This document shows positions 53,501 to 62,241 of a stretch of DNA of 64,000 nt, piece by piece (the stretch's first letter is position 1; every line of letters begins with the position of its first letter). The notes below the pieces were generated by a model. That model saw nothing but the letters and a program-made list of their open reading frames with translations, was not told where the DNA came from and searched no databases. This DNA is from Ustilago trichophora (lineage: Eukaryota > Basidiomycota > Ustilaginomycetes > Ustilaginales > Ustilaginaceae): contig OOIN01000007.1 of the NCBI GenBank assembly GCA_900323505.1, positions 1,178,001 to 1,242,000 of the forward strand. The letters are read 5' to 3'. Made by a program: the position numbers and the translations under genes.

Positions 53501-54702
53501 TGGAAGACTAGTCGCATCTTCTTGAGTGGATGCTCCTCGCGCGTTCGGCAACATTCGCGATAGAGAGCTTCGAGCTCTTCTGGTGTCCATGGCTTGCCGC
53601 GGCGAGCCTTGAGCATGCGACGATGCTCTCGTTCGATGCGTAGACGCGTAAGATCCTCGTCCTCAGGTGTTCCGGCGCCAGCAATGGGGTATGTGACAGC
53701 CATGTGCGATACTTGAAACTGGACCTTCTTGAGCGGAGCAGCTGAAGTGGTAGCTTCGGCCACAGTGCTTTTGACCAAGGGTGTTGCCGACCCGTTTTCC
53801 GATTCGGTTTGCTGCGAGGTGGCCGCAGTGCTGATCGATGATCCTCCTATGGAACTAGTGCTCCTATTGGCATCATAGGCAGACGGGTAGAAGCCAGATC
53901 CGTTGGGCTTGGTCGGTGAGTCGTTCGACAGGAAACCGCCAACAGCAGTGGCATTGGATCCGCTCACATTGGCGGCAGCACCAGCAGCGATGCCGCCAAT
54001 CTTGCGGAACATACCGCCAATGTAGGAAGCAGTAGCTTGAGCCGTGCTACCTTGAGGAACTGGTACTTGCACATTGACACCCTGCTGGGCGAGACGGGTG
54101 TTGAGATTCTGAAGAATGTCTCGGCGGAAGGAAAAGCCTTTCTGAGGAGGCGGTGCAGGTTTCAAGATGCCTTTCGGCTTGGAGCTCATCTTGCGTTTGT
54201 AGACTGATCTGCGTACTGGGCTGACGGTAGTGATCATGGAAGATGTGAGCTCCGACTCGGGTGAAGAAGGGCCAGGTTTGGCTAGATGCTGCTGCTGTTG
54301 CCATGACGTACCTGCTGAGGTGTCGAGCGAGGTGGTCGATGCAGCATGGTCGGAAATGACGGGCAAAGGCTTGTCTGGCGAATGCTGCTGCGTTGTCGTT
54401 GCTGACGTGGCTTCAATCGGTGGTGCTTCAGATGACAAAGGTGATGGTTGAGCAACGCCGGAAGATCCAAATGCGCCGGGAATAACGGGGCTTGCTGCAT
54501 CATCCGACGCAGCAGGCATTGGGGCGGATGAAGCTGAAGAGGGTTCAATTGGTGTGTTTCCAGGCTCTGATGGCTTCAATGCAGGTGCGATATCAGCTTC
54601 GAAGTCTTTAGACTCTCCGTCCTGCGATTGTTGTGTGGACAAGAGTGGGTCCTGGGCGGTCAGGTCTTGGTCCTCATGGACTAGACCAGTCCCGGCCGAC
54701 AT
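50503..54702 (-). CDS. Large leucine-rich-repeat protein, PPP1R37/Mhp1-like
   Basis: 1,399 residues in one frame, ATG at 54702. The N-terminal 170 residues are disordered. About residues 174-196 hold KGILKPAPPPQKGFSFRRDI, a motif I associate with fungal Mhp1-type cell-wall/microtubule proteins. Near residue 325, PLKKVQFQVSHM contains a KVQF sequence that fits the RVxF docking motif for protein phosphatase 1. A ribonuclease-inhibitor-type LRR domain covers about residues 405-1000, for example ALRYLDLSENSID, TLRVLNLSDNNIEMPGLVAV and SLIHLDLAENFDIDIAGVMA, with an acidic insert (DDAKDEDGDSDDEFFDDSGE). A helical region and a disordered acidic C-terminus follow. LRR plus an RVxF motif matches animal PPP1R37, so a PP1 regulatory role is a reasonable inference. 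The LRR call is firm; the orthologue name is not. Confidence 0.8.
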   Translation of the reverse strand: MSAGTGLVHEDQDLTAQDPLLSTQQSQDGESKDFEADIAPALKPSEPGNTPIEPSSASSAPMPAASDDAASPVIPGAFGSSGVAQPSPLSSEAPPIEATSATTTQQHSPDKPLPVISDHAASTTSLDTSAGTSWQQQQHLAKPGPSSPESELTSSMITTVSPVRRSVYKRKMSSKPKGILKPAPPPQKGFSFRRDILQNLNTRLAQQGVNVQVPVPQGSTAQATASYIGGMFRKIGGIAAGAAANVSGSNATAVGGFLSNDSPTKPNGSGFYPSAYDANRSTSSIGGSSISTAATSQQTESENGSATPLVKSTVAEATTSAAPLKKVQFQVSHMAVTYPIAGAGTPEDEDLTRLRIEREHRRMLKARRGKPWTPEELEALYRECCRTREEHPLKKMRLVFQEAAQSSPPALKTMDLSFVPLDRHAVEPIADLLSVDFGLNKLVLENCALNDDSVKSILHALLVSGTLPNLSIASNRKIRFRGWRFVAIFMRRARALRYLDLSENSIDRTSLEHLLAVITKPPAAVMHHRAPLRPGKQAASKGMEKSTADGSNDKANTGEDGDDAKDEDGDSDDEFFDDSGEPLMPTAPLLRDVSDVPDPPTSAIISLRLENCGLKAASLEMLSQAVRFSDIRHLSLRRNKIGQLASVALAIMLKDYPDSVALDPNTAAAQNRDGRNYFDLDAASSTPSGGIGADASDRSGRMLRPTDAESTPERRPRSYSPGLPEVPVIVSSPGGGITSRKMPGQHIANGANEQRPTTFYGAHTEQLQDAMQTSIAGPAGDLDLRLTPQERLDIRRNSAPGLSEEEAIAIYQAKRARRILADLPRVGNLLTLDLKSNDIRGGVVYLAQVLKKNRTLRVLNLSDNNIEMPGLVAVAEALKYNSTLETLDMSHNPCSGPGLEGITTLRTAFALNTNLKRLFLNDTDLSSEAAIALAEFLPEARSLIHLDLAENFDIDIAGVMALAVSLRMNRSLRCLDLNIPPNNPDFARLSQEILQSCVRNTELAQQRAKQKGLKQPIAAPIYKSVVARAARENDERLKAIETARATAISAAAAKDRAAVESLLTASTECRNVLRDLLSGEEKRQREAPEQKVTPPGEFVEDLTQQSAKLRRRLADLASTVEEESLLERILSIHDELGDVSTRLERFYKYGSTPIIDVRASEATLGALVQTAGKASGMPSMLHLSTPDQADIDSGLSSPAFSIADSDEADSDENAEGKEKRREAAKSALVADKSQRTTAAGEGPLSDMMGGLRINTAELEVGADREDPNEAEGRLPPRSPTENLAKGQLSEEGELFRKARSLGLDGQDSDEDEEEDAVGTSKDNCLDTQKNAEESVSGGTAANTERNASTTSTGTIPHEAANGETLASVHDEELSGEQLRKDLLKVDIPRKSSISSPTEA

Positions 54703-55384
54703 GCTGTCGAGGCAATGGTTATGGCTGTCTCAGATTTCAAGACTTGATGGATCAATTTCGTCCAAGAGTGCTGATGGGGAACCGTTGCATCCGGTCGGAA
54801 AGTCGATTCAACTACGAAACTGCCGGGACGGATCGCTAGAGGTGGTGGGACTGGATCAGGGCAACAGGGATGATAAAAGAAGACGTCCTGGAGACACGTT
54901 ATGGCCGGGCAGCGGTATGTTAAGCGGTCTTTAGGAGCGTGAGGAGCGCGGGAGGTGTTGGTCGAGAAGATCCGATAAGAGCAGGGAAAGAATGGTTGCA
55001 GTGATTGGAGGAAGTGAAAGTGAGTGTGTTGGAAATCGGCGGTGACATGCGAAAGGGGTTGAGTGCGTGGTGTGTGCGCGTGTGCATGAAAGTGCACTTT
55101 TCTTTGCTGTGCTGCGCTGTGCTGCGCTGTGCTGTGCTGATTCTATTTTGTGTGATGTATGCGTGGACGTAGGTGTGACTGGGCACACACAAATCACAGA
55201 GTGCGAATCTGCCAGAATCGCAAAGCTTGTTAAGCTTTTGACTTCGGATGTCGGAAGTGGAATTTGCGGAAGCTCGAATTGTTGGAACAGCTCCTTCGAG
55301 TCCTGATGATTCGGGCCTTCGCTTCTTCCATCCACACTCTCGACCAACATCTCAGTCATCTTCAGCTCAGCGCATCTCTACAAC
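54703..55384. promoter_or_regulatory. Divergent promoter, LRR protein / Cwc2
   Basis: Head-to-head spacer of 682 bp. A GTGCT/GCGCT pentamer repeat lies at about 55109-55139. Short frames here are shadows of the repeats. Confidence 0.6.
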
Positions 55385-56764
55385 ATGGACGAGCTACAGG
55401 TGGAAGGCTCCGATGCCTCAGGACAGGTGGCATCCACCTCGTACCAACCACGCCCAGCCCGCAAACAAGTCACACAGGCCAAGTTCAACGCCATCCGAGA
55501 GGCCTTCAGCGCCAGACCCGAATCCGCCGGCACTTTCAACATCTGGTACGAGAACTATGCAGGCGTCGATAGGGAAGAGAATGAAGCTCAAAAGGCGAAA
55601 CGCGAGACAAGATGCGACATTGCTCGTGATTCCGGATACACCAAAGCCGACGTCGTCCTCAAGACACAAGCTGCTCGAAGGCTCGAGGGAGCAACCATCA
55701 CTCCGGATGAAGCCGTCTATTGCTGCATTCACTTTGCAAGAGGCTGTTGTCCTCATGGCGTCGAGTGCAACTTTCTTCACCGACTTCCGCGCGCAAACGA
55801 CTTTCCCAGTCAAGGACGAGATTGCTTTGGGAGAGAAAAGCTGGGCAACTACAAGGACGACATGAGCGGGACAGGCTCTCTCTCCAAGATCAACCGCACT
55901 CTATATGTAGGAAGGATCCATGAGGAGCACGGTGTGTCATCGCCAACTTCATCCAATTCGGCATGGCGCGACGGAGGGAAGACGCTCAAGGGAGGCCGCA
56001 GCGTCAACGATGTCAAGAACAAGAACGGCCCACGTCCGAAACAAGACCCGAAAACGTATCGACCGCAGCACAACTCGGTGCGTCCCGAGACCGACAATGC
56101 CACCGAACGCGTAGTGAGGCGGCACTTTAGCGAATGGGGCGAGATCGATCGATTGCGTGTGCTCACTGGCCGATCATGTGCTTTCGTCACCTTCAAGTAC
56201 GAGGCCAACGCGCAATTCGCAAAGGAAGCCATGCTCAACCAGTCGCTTGATCACAACGAGATCATCAATGTGCGCTGGGCATCCGACGATCCAAATCCGG
56301 CAGCGCAGAAGCGCAACCAGGAGCAGATGCGTCGCGCAGGAGAACGAGCCATCATGGCCGGCATGTCGAAACAAGCCATCGAGGCTCAGCAGGCGTTGCG
56401 GGAACTCGAAGCTTTAGAGAACCCAGGCGCTAAAGATACCAACTCAAAACGTAGACGTATTGCCCAAGACAGCTACGAGGAAGAGATGCGCAGGCTGGAT
56501 GAGGAGAACGAGCGCGGATGGGCCGAGCTTGAGCAGGAGAGGCAGGCGGCGCTTGCTGCAGCACAGGCTGGCTCGGCTCCAGCAGCTGTCAGCCCAGCAG
56601 CTACACCATGCACGCAACAAGGATCAAGCTCGCTGCTCAACTCAGAGACCATGTCGAACTTGGCCTCTCTTCGCCAGAAACAGATTGGTACCCCAGCACC
56701 AGCAGCTTCGACTGGTCTCGGCAGCCTCGCAGCCTATGGCAGTGACAGCGAGGATGAAAACTGA
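55385..56764 (+). CDS. CWC2: Pre-mRNA-splicing factor Cwc2
   Basis: Subunit of the Prp19-associated complex that contacts U6 snRNA and helps form the spliceosome active site. 459 residues, ATG at 55385. The N-terminal Torus region includes FNIWYENYAG. The CCCH zinc finger CCIHFARGCCPHGVECNFLH is at about residues 113-132. The RRM starts at RTLYVGRI (about residue 170) and resumes after an insert with VVRRHFSEWGEIDRLRVLTG, RSCAFVTFKYEANAQFAKEA and NVRWASDDPNP. The C-terminal region is helical and charged, ending in GSLAAYGSDSEDEN, a familiar Cwc2 ending. The insert within the RRM (about 180-235) is rich in Ser, Lys and Asn and longer than in yeast. No intron is needed. Confidence 0.93.
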   Translation: MDELQVEGSDASGQVASTSYQPRPARKQVTQAKFNAIREAFSARPESAGTFNIWYENYAGVDREENEAQKAKRETRCDIARDSGYTKADVVLKTQAARRLEGATITPDEAVYCCIHFARGCCPHGVECNFLHRLPRANDFPSQGRDCFGREKLGNYKDDMSGTGSLSKINRTLYVGRIHEEHGVSSPTSSNSAWRDGGKTLKGGRSVNDVKNKNGPRPKQDPKTYRPQHNSVRPETDNATERVVRRHFSEWGEIDRLRVLTGRSCAFVTFKYEANAQFAKEAMLNQSLDHNEIINVRWASDDPNPAAQKRNQEQMRRAGERAIMAGMSKQAIEAQQALRELEALENPGAKDTNSKRRRIAQDSYEEEMRRLDEENERGWAELEQERQAALAAAQAGSAPAAVSPAATPCTQQGSSSLLNSETMSNLASLRQKQIGTPAPAASTGLGSLAAYGSDSEDEN

Positions 56765-57652
56765 GCTGAGACTTCATCACTCTCTTTCCTTTGATACGCC
56801 ATCTTTCATCAACCAAGGAAACTGTGCTCTGTGACTCTTCGAACCTATTGCAAATGTAGACAAGGTGTATTTGTAACTCGCTTTCAATGATATCCAACGC
56901 ACGAATTCAGGCTCAGAATGTGTTCTGCTTAACGCTGATGAGCTAGCAGACAATTAATTGCTCGTAAACCCTTTCTGAGCGCTCCCCTTTTTGACTTCCC
57001 CCAGCTTCCACAAACGATCTAACATGGTCATCATTTTCGACTCGTCTGGGCTCAATCGTGGCTGGCCCGTGCAACACCAACAGGTGGAGGAATTGAAGCC
57101 AAACAAGCGGCCAACCTTGCAGCTGCCGAATCTGCACCTGCCATACCCACACTGCCAGCATAGCCATGGTGGCCAATGGCATGCTTTGTCCTGAGCTTGA
57201 TAAGTAATGAGCAAGTGACTTCGAAGGAAACGTTCGAGGGAAGAGGATTGCATTTCGGGTGTGGTCGAGCGACCTTTGCACCACCCAACCGTGGGAATCC
57301 CAAGCTTATCTATAGAGACTTTTACAACGCTGGAAAAGACGGGGTTTAGCGCTTAGGTCCGTGCTTTGGATGTGCTCTTTTACGACTCGGCAACGGACAA
57401 CCCCAGGCTCATCTGGCTGCAACAATGTAAAGTCCTGAGCTGTTGTCTGGGATCGGTCTGTCTCACTCGCTGACTGTGCTTGTGTTGTCCGGCTGTTCCT
57501 CCACCGAGAAAGAGACGCTCTTTTCAAGACTGTTCGACCGTGCCTCGCACCCGTTGCTTCTCTTCCACCAACATCGTTGATATCGCGACATCAGCTTGCT
57601 GGTCTTTTCACGTGCTTCTCAAAGGCATAGACGCCCATCCTTCACCCCTCGA
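56765..57652. other. Intergenic region between Cwc2 and GST-like genes
   Basis: 888 bp in tandem (+,+) arrangement: Cwc2 3' UTR, then the promoter and pyrimidine-rich leader of the GST-like gene. No gene or RNA structure was recognised. Confidence 0.6.
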
Positions 57653-58795
57653 ATGCCTCGCAAGACAAAGATGGCCGACATTTCTGGCGTCAAGAAGGCT
57701 GGCTCTGCCGCGGATACCGAGGAGGATTTCTCCACCGTGCCCACCACCACTGCTCCATCTGAGAGCGGTTTCGAGGATCTGGCTATCTCAGAAACTGACT
57801 CAAATGTTCGTGTAGCAGCCAGCGATACTGGTTCCTCATCGGCCACCGCCACTGCGACTGCCTCCCAAGGAGCTGCTGCTGGTTCTACTACGGGAGCTGG
57901 CAGTGCAGTCAACGAAGCTGTGCCTGCTCCCGCACCTGCTCGTCAGGCCGAGGAGCCTGCTCAACACGCCTCTCGCGCCGACAGCACTTCTCTCAGCACC
58001 AGCTCGTCCGGCATGGTCCTCTTTGACCTTACCGACAAGCCTGGCGGAACAGCCTGCTTCTCCCCTCACACGGTCAAGACCATCCTCGACTTCAAACTCC
58101 TCAACGTCGGCTACGAGCGTCAGCGTCTGACATTTATCCAGATCCGCAACGAGCTGGCTGAGCGTATCGCTGACAATGTTACCGTCCCCGCCATCGAGCT
58201 CAGTGACGGTTCGCACATTGTCGACTCGTGGAACATTGCAGAGTATCTCGAGCGCCGTCATCCTGAAGGATACCGTATCTTTGGCGGTAGCTCGTCAACC
58301 AAAAGGCTGGCTGCCATGCTCAACCAGTACGGAAAGACCGTGCTCGCGCCTCACATTGGGCCTCTTGCGCAGCCAGGTGTACATGCTATGCTGGACCCCG
58401 AGTCGAAGAGCTACTTTTCCGACGTCAAGATTGGCAAACAGCGCTGGGCCAAAGTGTCGACCATGTCTCAGGCGGACAAAGACAACCACGTGCAGCAGGC
58501 GATCGCCAAGTTGGAGCCTATCGAGGCCATGCTGACTTGCGAGAGCAGTGGTGCTGTGGATGCAGCGGCTGGTGCACACGGGGGTCGGAGCGCCAGTCGC
58601 GCCAGGAGACCGCTTTGGCTTGCAGGTGGAGACGAGCCGACACATGCCGACTTTGTCCTGTTTGGTTGGTACGTCTTTACTCGTGTCGCGGGTGAGAAGG
58701 TGACCAAAGAGATCTGGACTGCGCACAAGCCAATTGCCGCCTGGGTGAATGCGATGCTCGAATGGTGTGGTGAGCTGGCAGAAGACTTTGTTTAG
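57653..58795 (+). CDS. Glutathione S-transferase-like protein (fungal etherase-related type)
   Basis: Thioredoxin-fold plus helical GST-superfamily protein, 380 residues from the first ATG (57653); a second ATG at 57671 would drop six residues. The first 120 residues are disordered (Ala/Thr/Ser-rich) and precede the fold. The GST N-terminal domain starts near residue 122: LFDLTDKPGG, CFSPHTVKTILDFKLLNVGY, then VTVPAIELSDGSHIVDSWNI with the conserved cis-Pro and Asp-Ser, and AEYLERRHPEGYRIFG. The C-terminal domain includes PLWLAGGDEPTHADFVLFGW. The SPHT start of helix 1 resembles the basidiomycete etherase-like (GTE/FuA) GSTs. Whether it has transferase activity, and on what substrate, cannot be told. 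A 120-residue disordered N-terminus is unusual for a GST. Confidence 0.8.
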   Translation: MPRKTKMADISGVKKAGSAADTEEDFSTVPTTTAPSESGFEDLAISETDSNVRVAASDTGSSSATATATASQGAAAGSTTGAGSAVNEAVPAPAPARQAEEPAQHASRADSTSLSTSSSGMVLFDLTDKPGGTACFSPHTVKTILDFKLLNVGYERQRLTFIQIRNELAERIADNVTVPAIELSDGSHIVDSWNIAEYLERRHPEGYRIFGGSSSTKRLAAMLNQYGKTVLAPHIGPLAQPGVHAMLDPESKSYFSDVKIGKQRWAKVSTMSQADKDNHVQQAIAKLEPIEAMLTCESSGAVDAAAGAHGGRSASRARRPLWLAGGDEPTHADFVLFGWYVFTRVAGEKVTKEIWTAHKPIAAWVNAMLEWCGELAEDFV

Positions 58796-58878
58796 CTGCT
58801 GGAGCATTGCAATGACAGTGTATTTGAGTGTAAACGTTGCATTGTGTGCGTGTGCGATGATGGTGTTACATGAGCGAT

Positions 58879-60093
58879 TTAGAATGTGACCGAGAGAACT
58901 GTTCGCCCGACGCCTTTGACAACGCTGTGAAGAGGTTCCAGCTTTGCCGCGGGAGTAAGCTGTTCAAGAGTCTGCTTAAACGACTCCACCCCACCTCCAA
59001 CGCCAAAGTAGATGACCTTTGCTGCGACCAGCACCAATCCAGCCTCTGCTTGTGCCTCTGGCTTGGCATATCTGCTCAGCAACTCCACCAATGCTGGCAG
59101 CGACTCCAACGAGTAGATTGTCTCGGATGTTAGAGTCATATCCATCTTTGCCGACGTCTTTGGAAAGTTGATCCAAGCTCCCGAGTAGAATTTGAGCCCA
59201 ATTCCACGTTCTTGCAAAGAAGCAGAGAATGAGGAGAGAAGCTCATCGCTGATTGCCAATTCACCCTGGTCACCGGGTTCTGCTTGTGTTGAGGTGTCAA
59301 AGTGGTCTTGACCTCGACGGGTGAGTTCGTGACGCTCTTGACGGAGGTGTTCGGCTTCGAGGGTTGTACGGTAGGCGGAGGAGGCGGGGGATGCGTACCA
59401 GGTGAGAAGTAAGTTGGGCAAGGTCACAAGTGAGAGGACTGCAGCGTTGTAGTCTGCGAGATGGAGGGTGAGGTTGAGTTTTTCTCCGATGGGATCTTGA
59501 AGTACTTGGCTGAGGAGGAAGAGGGTGGGGAGGGCCGTGCCGCAGCCCAGTTCGAGGACGTTTTTGCCATTGAGTCGGCTAGACCAGCTTCCGTCTGCTT
59601 CAGCACCGCCAGAGGTAGCATGAAGCGCGTCCAGAGTTTCGACAAGGTCCAGAGCGCACTCCCATGTCTTGAGCCCTCCTTCGTAGACTCCAGGTATCAA
59701 ATCCGATTCGGCATCTACAGATCCTTGCGCCGTCACCCTTCCATTCGCTTGCGCATCTTTGCTTCCACTCTCTTCCTGCTCCTGCTCCTGCTCCTGCTCC
59801 TCATCGTTATCATCTTCGTCGAGCAGCATCTGAAACCGCGCATCGAACAAATCCCTCCTGAGCAGCCTCTGCGTCCTCTCACCACCAGCCAAATTAACGC
59901 TGATCGACGAGTAAGAAATTCTCGAAGGCAAATTTTGTAGCATATCTCCCACCGAGTGACTCGCAAAGGGCGCTTGTTCCGTCGACAAAGCATGTGCAGA
60001 GGTCGATGCTGCACTGAACGGTTGTTGCGGTTGAGAAGAGGAAAGGTACTCTTCGTCCATTTCGGACTCGTCGAATTGGAAGCCGAATGACAT
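58879..60093 (-). CDS. HPM1: Protein-histidine N-methyltransferase Hpm1/METTL18
   Basis: SAM-dependent methyltransferase that in yeast methylates a histidine of ribosomal protein uL3. 404 residues, ATG at 60093. The family-specific block LIPGVYEGGLKTWECALDLV precedes the SAM-binding motif I NVLELGCGTALPTLFLLS (about residues 178-195). Motif II follows as LHLADYNAAVLSLVTLPNLL, then MTLTSETIYSLESLPALVEL and the C-terminal LVAAKVIYFGVGGGVESFKQ, all typical of METTL18/Hpm1. An acidic Glu/Gln run (EEQEQEQEQEE) lies at about residues 97-107. It is convergent with the GST-like gene, with only 83 bp between stop codons. Confidence 0.93.
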   Translation of the reverse strand: MSFGFQFDESEMDEEYLSSSQPQQPFSAASTSAHALSTEQAPFASHSVGDMLQNLPSRISYSSISVNLAGGERTQRLLRRDLFDARFQMLLDEDDNDEEQEQEQEQEESGSKDAQANGRVTAQGSVDAESDLIPGVYEGGLKTWECALDLVETLDALHATSGGAEADGSWSSRLNGKNVLELGCGTALPTLFLLSQVLQDPIGEKLNLTLHLADYNAAVLSLVTLPNLLLTWYASPASSAYRTTLEAEHLRQERHELTRRGQDHFDTSTQAEPGDQGELAISDELLSSFSASLQERGIGLKFYSGAWINFPKTSAKMDMTLTSETIYSLESLPALVELLSRYAKPEAQAEAGLVLVAAKVIYFGVGGGVESFKQTLEQLTPAAKLEPLHSVVKGVGRTVLSVTF

Positions 60094-60438
60094 CTTTGCT
60101 CTCTCGCTCGTTAGGTGTGTACTGGTGCAGAGTTCTGATGCGACGGTACGTGAGTGATGTAGTTGATGAAGCAGCTAAGTGATGTGAAGGAGAATAGGCA
60201 ACATAGAGAAAGTCGGAAGAGCTGCATAGGCGAAAGAAACTTCTCAGAATTTAGCTCAAAATTTCGGAATTCGGCTCAAACATACTGTACAGTACAGTAC
60301 ATACAGTGCACTCTCTTCGTCTGGACCCTGCATCCTCATCATCTTTGGCCCCACTTCTTCGTATCACAATCTTCACTTTCACTTCACTTTCTCAAAAGCA
60401 TTATTCTTCAACGAGACAGCATTGCATTTCCAGCAAGT
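60094..60438. promoter_or_regulatory. Hpm1 promoter with palindromic repeat
   Basis: Spacer of 345 bp between two minus-strand genes. TACTGTACAGTA (60283-60294) with adjoining TACAG units lies about 190 bp upstream of the Hpm1 ATG. The right part holds the Ilv3 3' UTR. Confidence 0.55.
60283..60304. repeat. TACTGTACAGTA palindrome plus TACAG units
   Basis: 12-bp palindrome at 60283-60294 followed by further GTACATACAG sequence; fifth instance of the core in the window. Confidence 0.85.
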
Positions 60439-62241
60439 TCAGAAAAGATCCCTATCGGTAATACATCCTTCCGAAGCGTTTTGTACATCCCTTGCAAACT
60501 TGTACAACCAACCACGCTTGACTTTGAGTGTCTTGCCCTTCTTCTCCTTGTTCCAGACTTCCCTTCGCTTCTCCATCTCCTCTGCGGTGATATGTAGGTT
60601 GATCTCGTGGGTTTTGGCGTCAATGGTGATCCTGTCACCGTCGTGAACCAGGGCGATGGGTCCGCCTTCGGCAGCTTCTGGCACGACGTGGCCAGTGCAA
60701 AAGCCGTGAGAGGCACCCGAGAATCGGCCGTCGGTGATCAGGGCTACTGTCTTGCCCAACCCTGCACCCATGATGGCTCCCGTGGGGCCGAGCATTTCGG
60801 GCATACCGGGTCCACCCTTGGGCCCAACATAGCGGATGACTACTACGCTTCCGTCCTTGACACGACCCTCGGCGATGGCTTCGGTGATTCCCTCTTCGCC
60901 GTCAAAGACAACAGCGGTTCCGTCAAAGTAGAGACCCTCCTTACCGGTGAGCTTGGAAACGGCACCGCCGGGGCAGAGCGATCCGCGCATGATGGTAAGG
61001 TGACCCGTGGCCTTGATCGGGTTGCTGAGAGGACGGATGATATCCTGTGACTCGAAATCGAGCGGCTCAACGTCGGCTAGGTTCTCCCGGAGCGTCTTGC
61101 CCGTGCAAGTCATGACGTCTCCATGGAGCAGATCGGTGTTGTCGAGAATGTACTTGAGCACACGAGGAACACCGCCAATCTTGTGAATGTCCTCCATGTA
61201 GTACTTGCCCGATGGTTTGACGTCAGCCAGCATGGGAGTCTTGTCACCGATGCGCTGGAAGTCATCGATGGTAATGTCGACATCACCGGCACGAGCAACG
61301 GCGATGAGATGAAGAACGGCGTTGGTCGAACCACCAAGGATGTGCGTCATGGTGATGGCGTTCTCAAAGGCCTCCTTTGTCATGATATCACGGGGCTTGA
61401 TGTCTTTCTCGAGCAGGTTCTTCATGTAGCCTCCGACACGGAGGCACTCTTGCACCTTCTCAGGGTAGACAGCGGGGGTACTAGATGTAAGGGGCAGACC
61501 CATACCCATGACCTCGATGGCAGTGGACAGAGTATTGGCGGTGTACATACCACCACAAGCGCCTGGACCGGGGCAAGCGTTCCTGATCAGATCCACCCTC
61601 TGCTCTGCCGTGATCAAGCCCTTTGCATATGCTCCCGTAGCCTCAAAGTTGTCTGCGACATTGCATGGATCTCCCTTCTTCCTTCCAAGACCAGGAACAT
61701 CCACACCATGCCTACCGGGCTGAATCGTGCCTCCGTATACAATGATCGATGGTCTGTTGTGGCGCAAACAAGCAATCATGCAACCTGGCATGTTTTTGTC
61801 GCATCCTGGGATGGAGACGTTGCCATCGTGGTACTGGGCCATGGTGATGGTCTCGATCGAGTCTGCGATCAGTTCTCTCGAAGGAAGAGAGTATTGCATA
61901 CCAGGACCGCCCATGGTGATGGCATCGGATACGCCCACGGTATTGTTTTGCAGGCCAATCAACCCGACCGCCTCGCAGCCTTGCTTGATCTTGCGGCCAA
62001 ATTCAAGCAGATGAGTGTTACAAGGATTACCCTCCCACCAAACGGACGAGATGCCGATCTGAGGTTTGTCGAGATCCTCCACCGTCATACCACATGCGTG
62101 CAACATAGATTGGGCTGCACCCTTGTCCGCCGACTGCGTGATGAAGGAGCTGATCTTGTTGAGCTTGGGACTGGTGGTGGTAGTGGTAGATTCGCCATTG
62201 CTACGAGCGGGAGCGCGCAGCTCAACTTCTCCGTGCGCCAT
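60439..62241 (-). CDS. ILV3: Dihydroxy-acid dehydratase
   Basis: Iron-sulfur enzyme that dehydrates 2,3-dihydroxy acids to 2-keto acids in valine, isoleucine and leucine synthesis, usually mitochondrial. From the ATG at 62241 it is 600 residues. Cluster-binding motifs are intact: GNPCNTH (about 69-75), CDKNMPGC (about 145-153) and [13 protein letters not shown] (about 222-234). Substrate-domain motifs include [37 protein letters not shown] and [20 protein letters not shown]. This start gives no obvious targeting peptide ([17 protein letters not shown]). An in-frame ATG at 62346 adds 35 residues ([20 protein letters not shown]...) with no acidic residue, which could be the mitochondrial presequence. 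I list the conservative start; the longer form may be the real or an alternative product. Confidence 0.95.
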   Translation of the reverse strand: MAHGEVELRAPARSNGESTTTTTSPKLNKISSFITQSADKGAAQSMLHACGMTVEDLDKPQIGISSVWWEGNPCNTHLLEFGRKIKQGCEAVGLIGLQNNTVGVSDAITMGGPGMQYSLPSRELIADSIETITMAQYHDGNVSIPGCDKNMPGCMIACLRHNRPSIIVYGGTIQPGRHGVDVPGLGRKKGDPCNVADNFEATGAYAKGLITAEQRVDLIRNACPGPGACGGMYTANTLSTAIEVMGMGLPLTSSTPAVYPEKVQECLRVGGYMKNLLEKDIKPRDIMTKEAFENAITMTHILGGSTNAVLHLIAVARAGDVDITIDDFQRIGDKTPMLADVKPSGKYYMEDIHKIGGVPRVLKYILDNTDLLHGDVMTCTGKTLRENLADVEPLDFESQDIIRPLSNPIKATGHLTIMRGSLCPGGAVSKLTGKEGLYFDGTAVVFDGEEGITEAIAEGRVKDGSVVVIRYVGPKGGPGMPEMLGPTGAIMGAGLGKTVALITDGRFSGASHGFCTGHVVPEAAEGGPIALVHDGDRITIDAKTHEINLHITAEEMEKRREVWNKEKKGKTLKVKRGWLYKFARDVQNASEGCITDRDLF

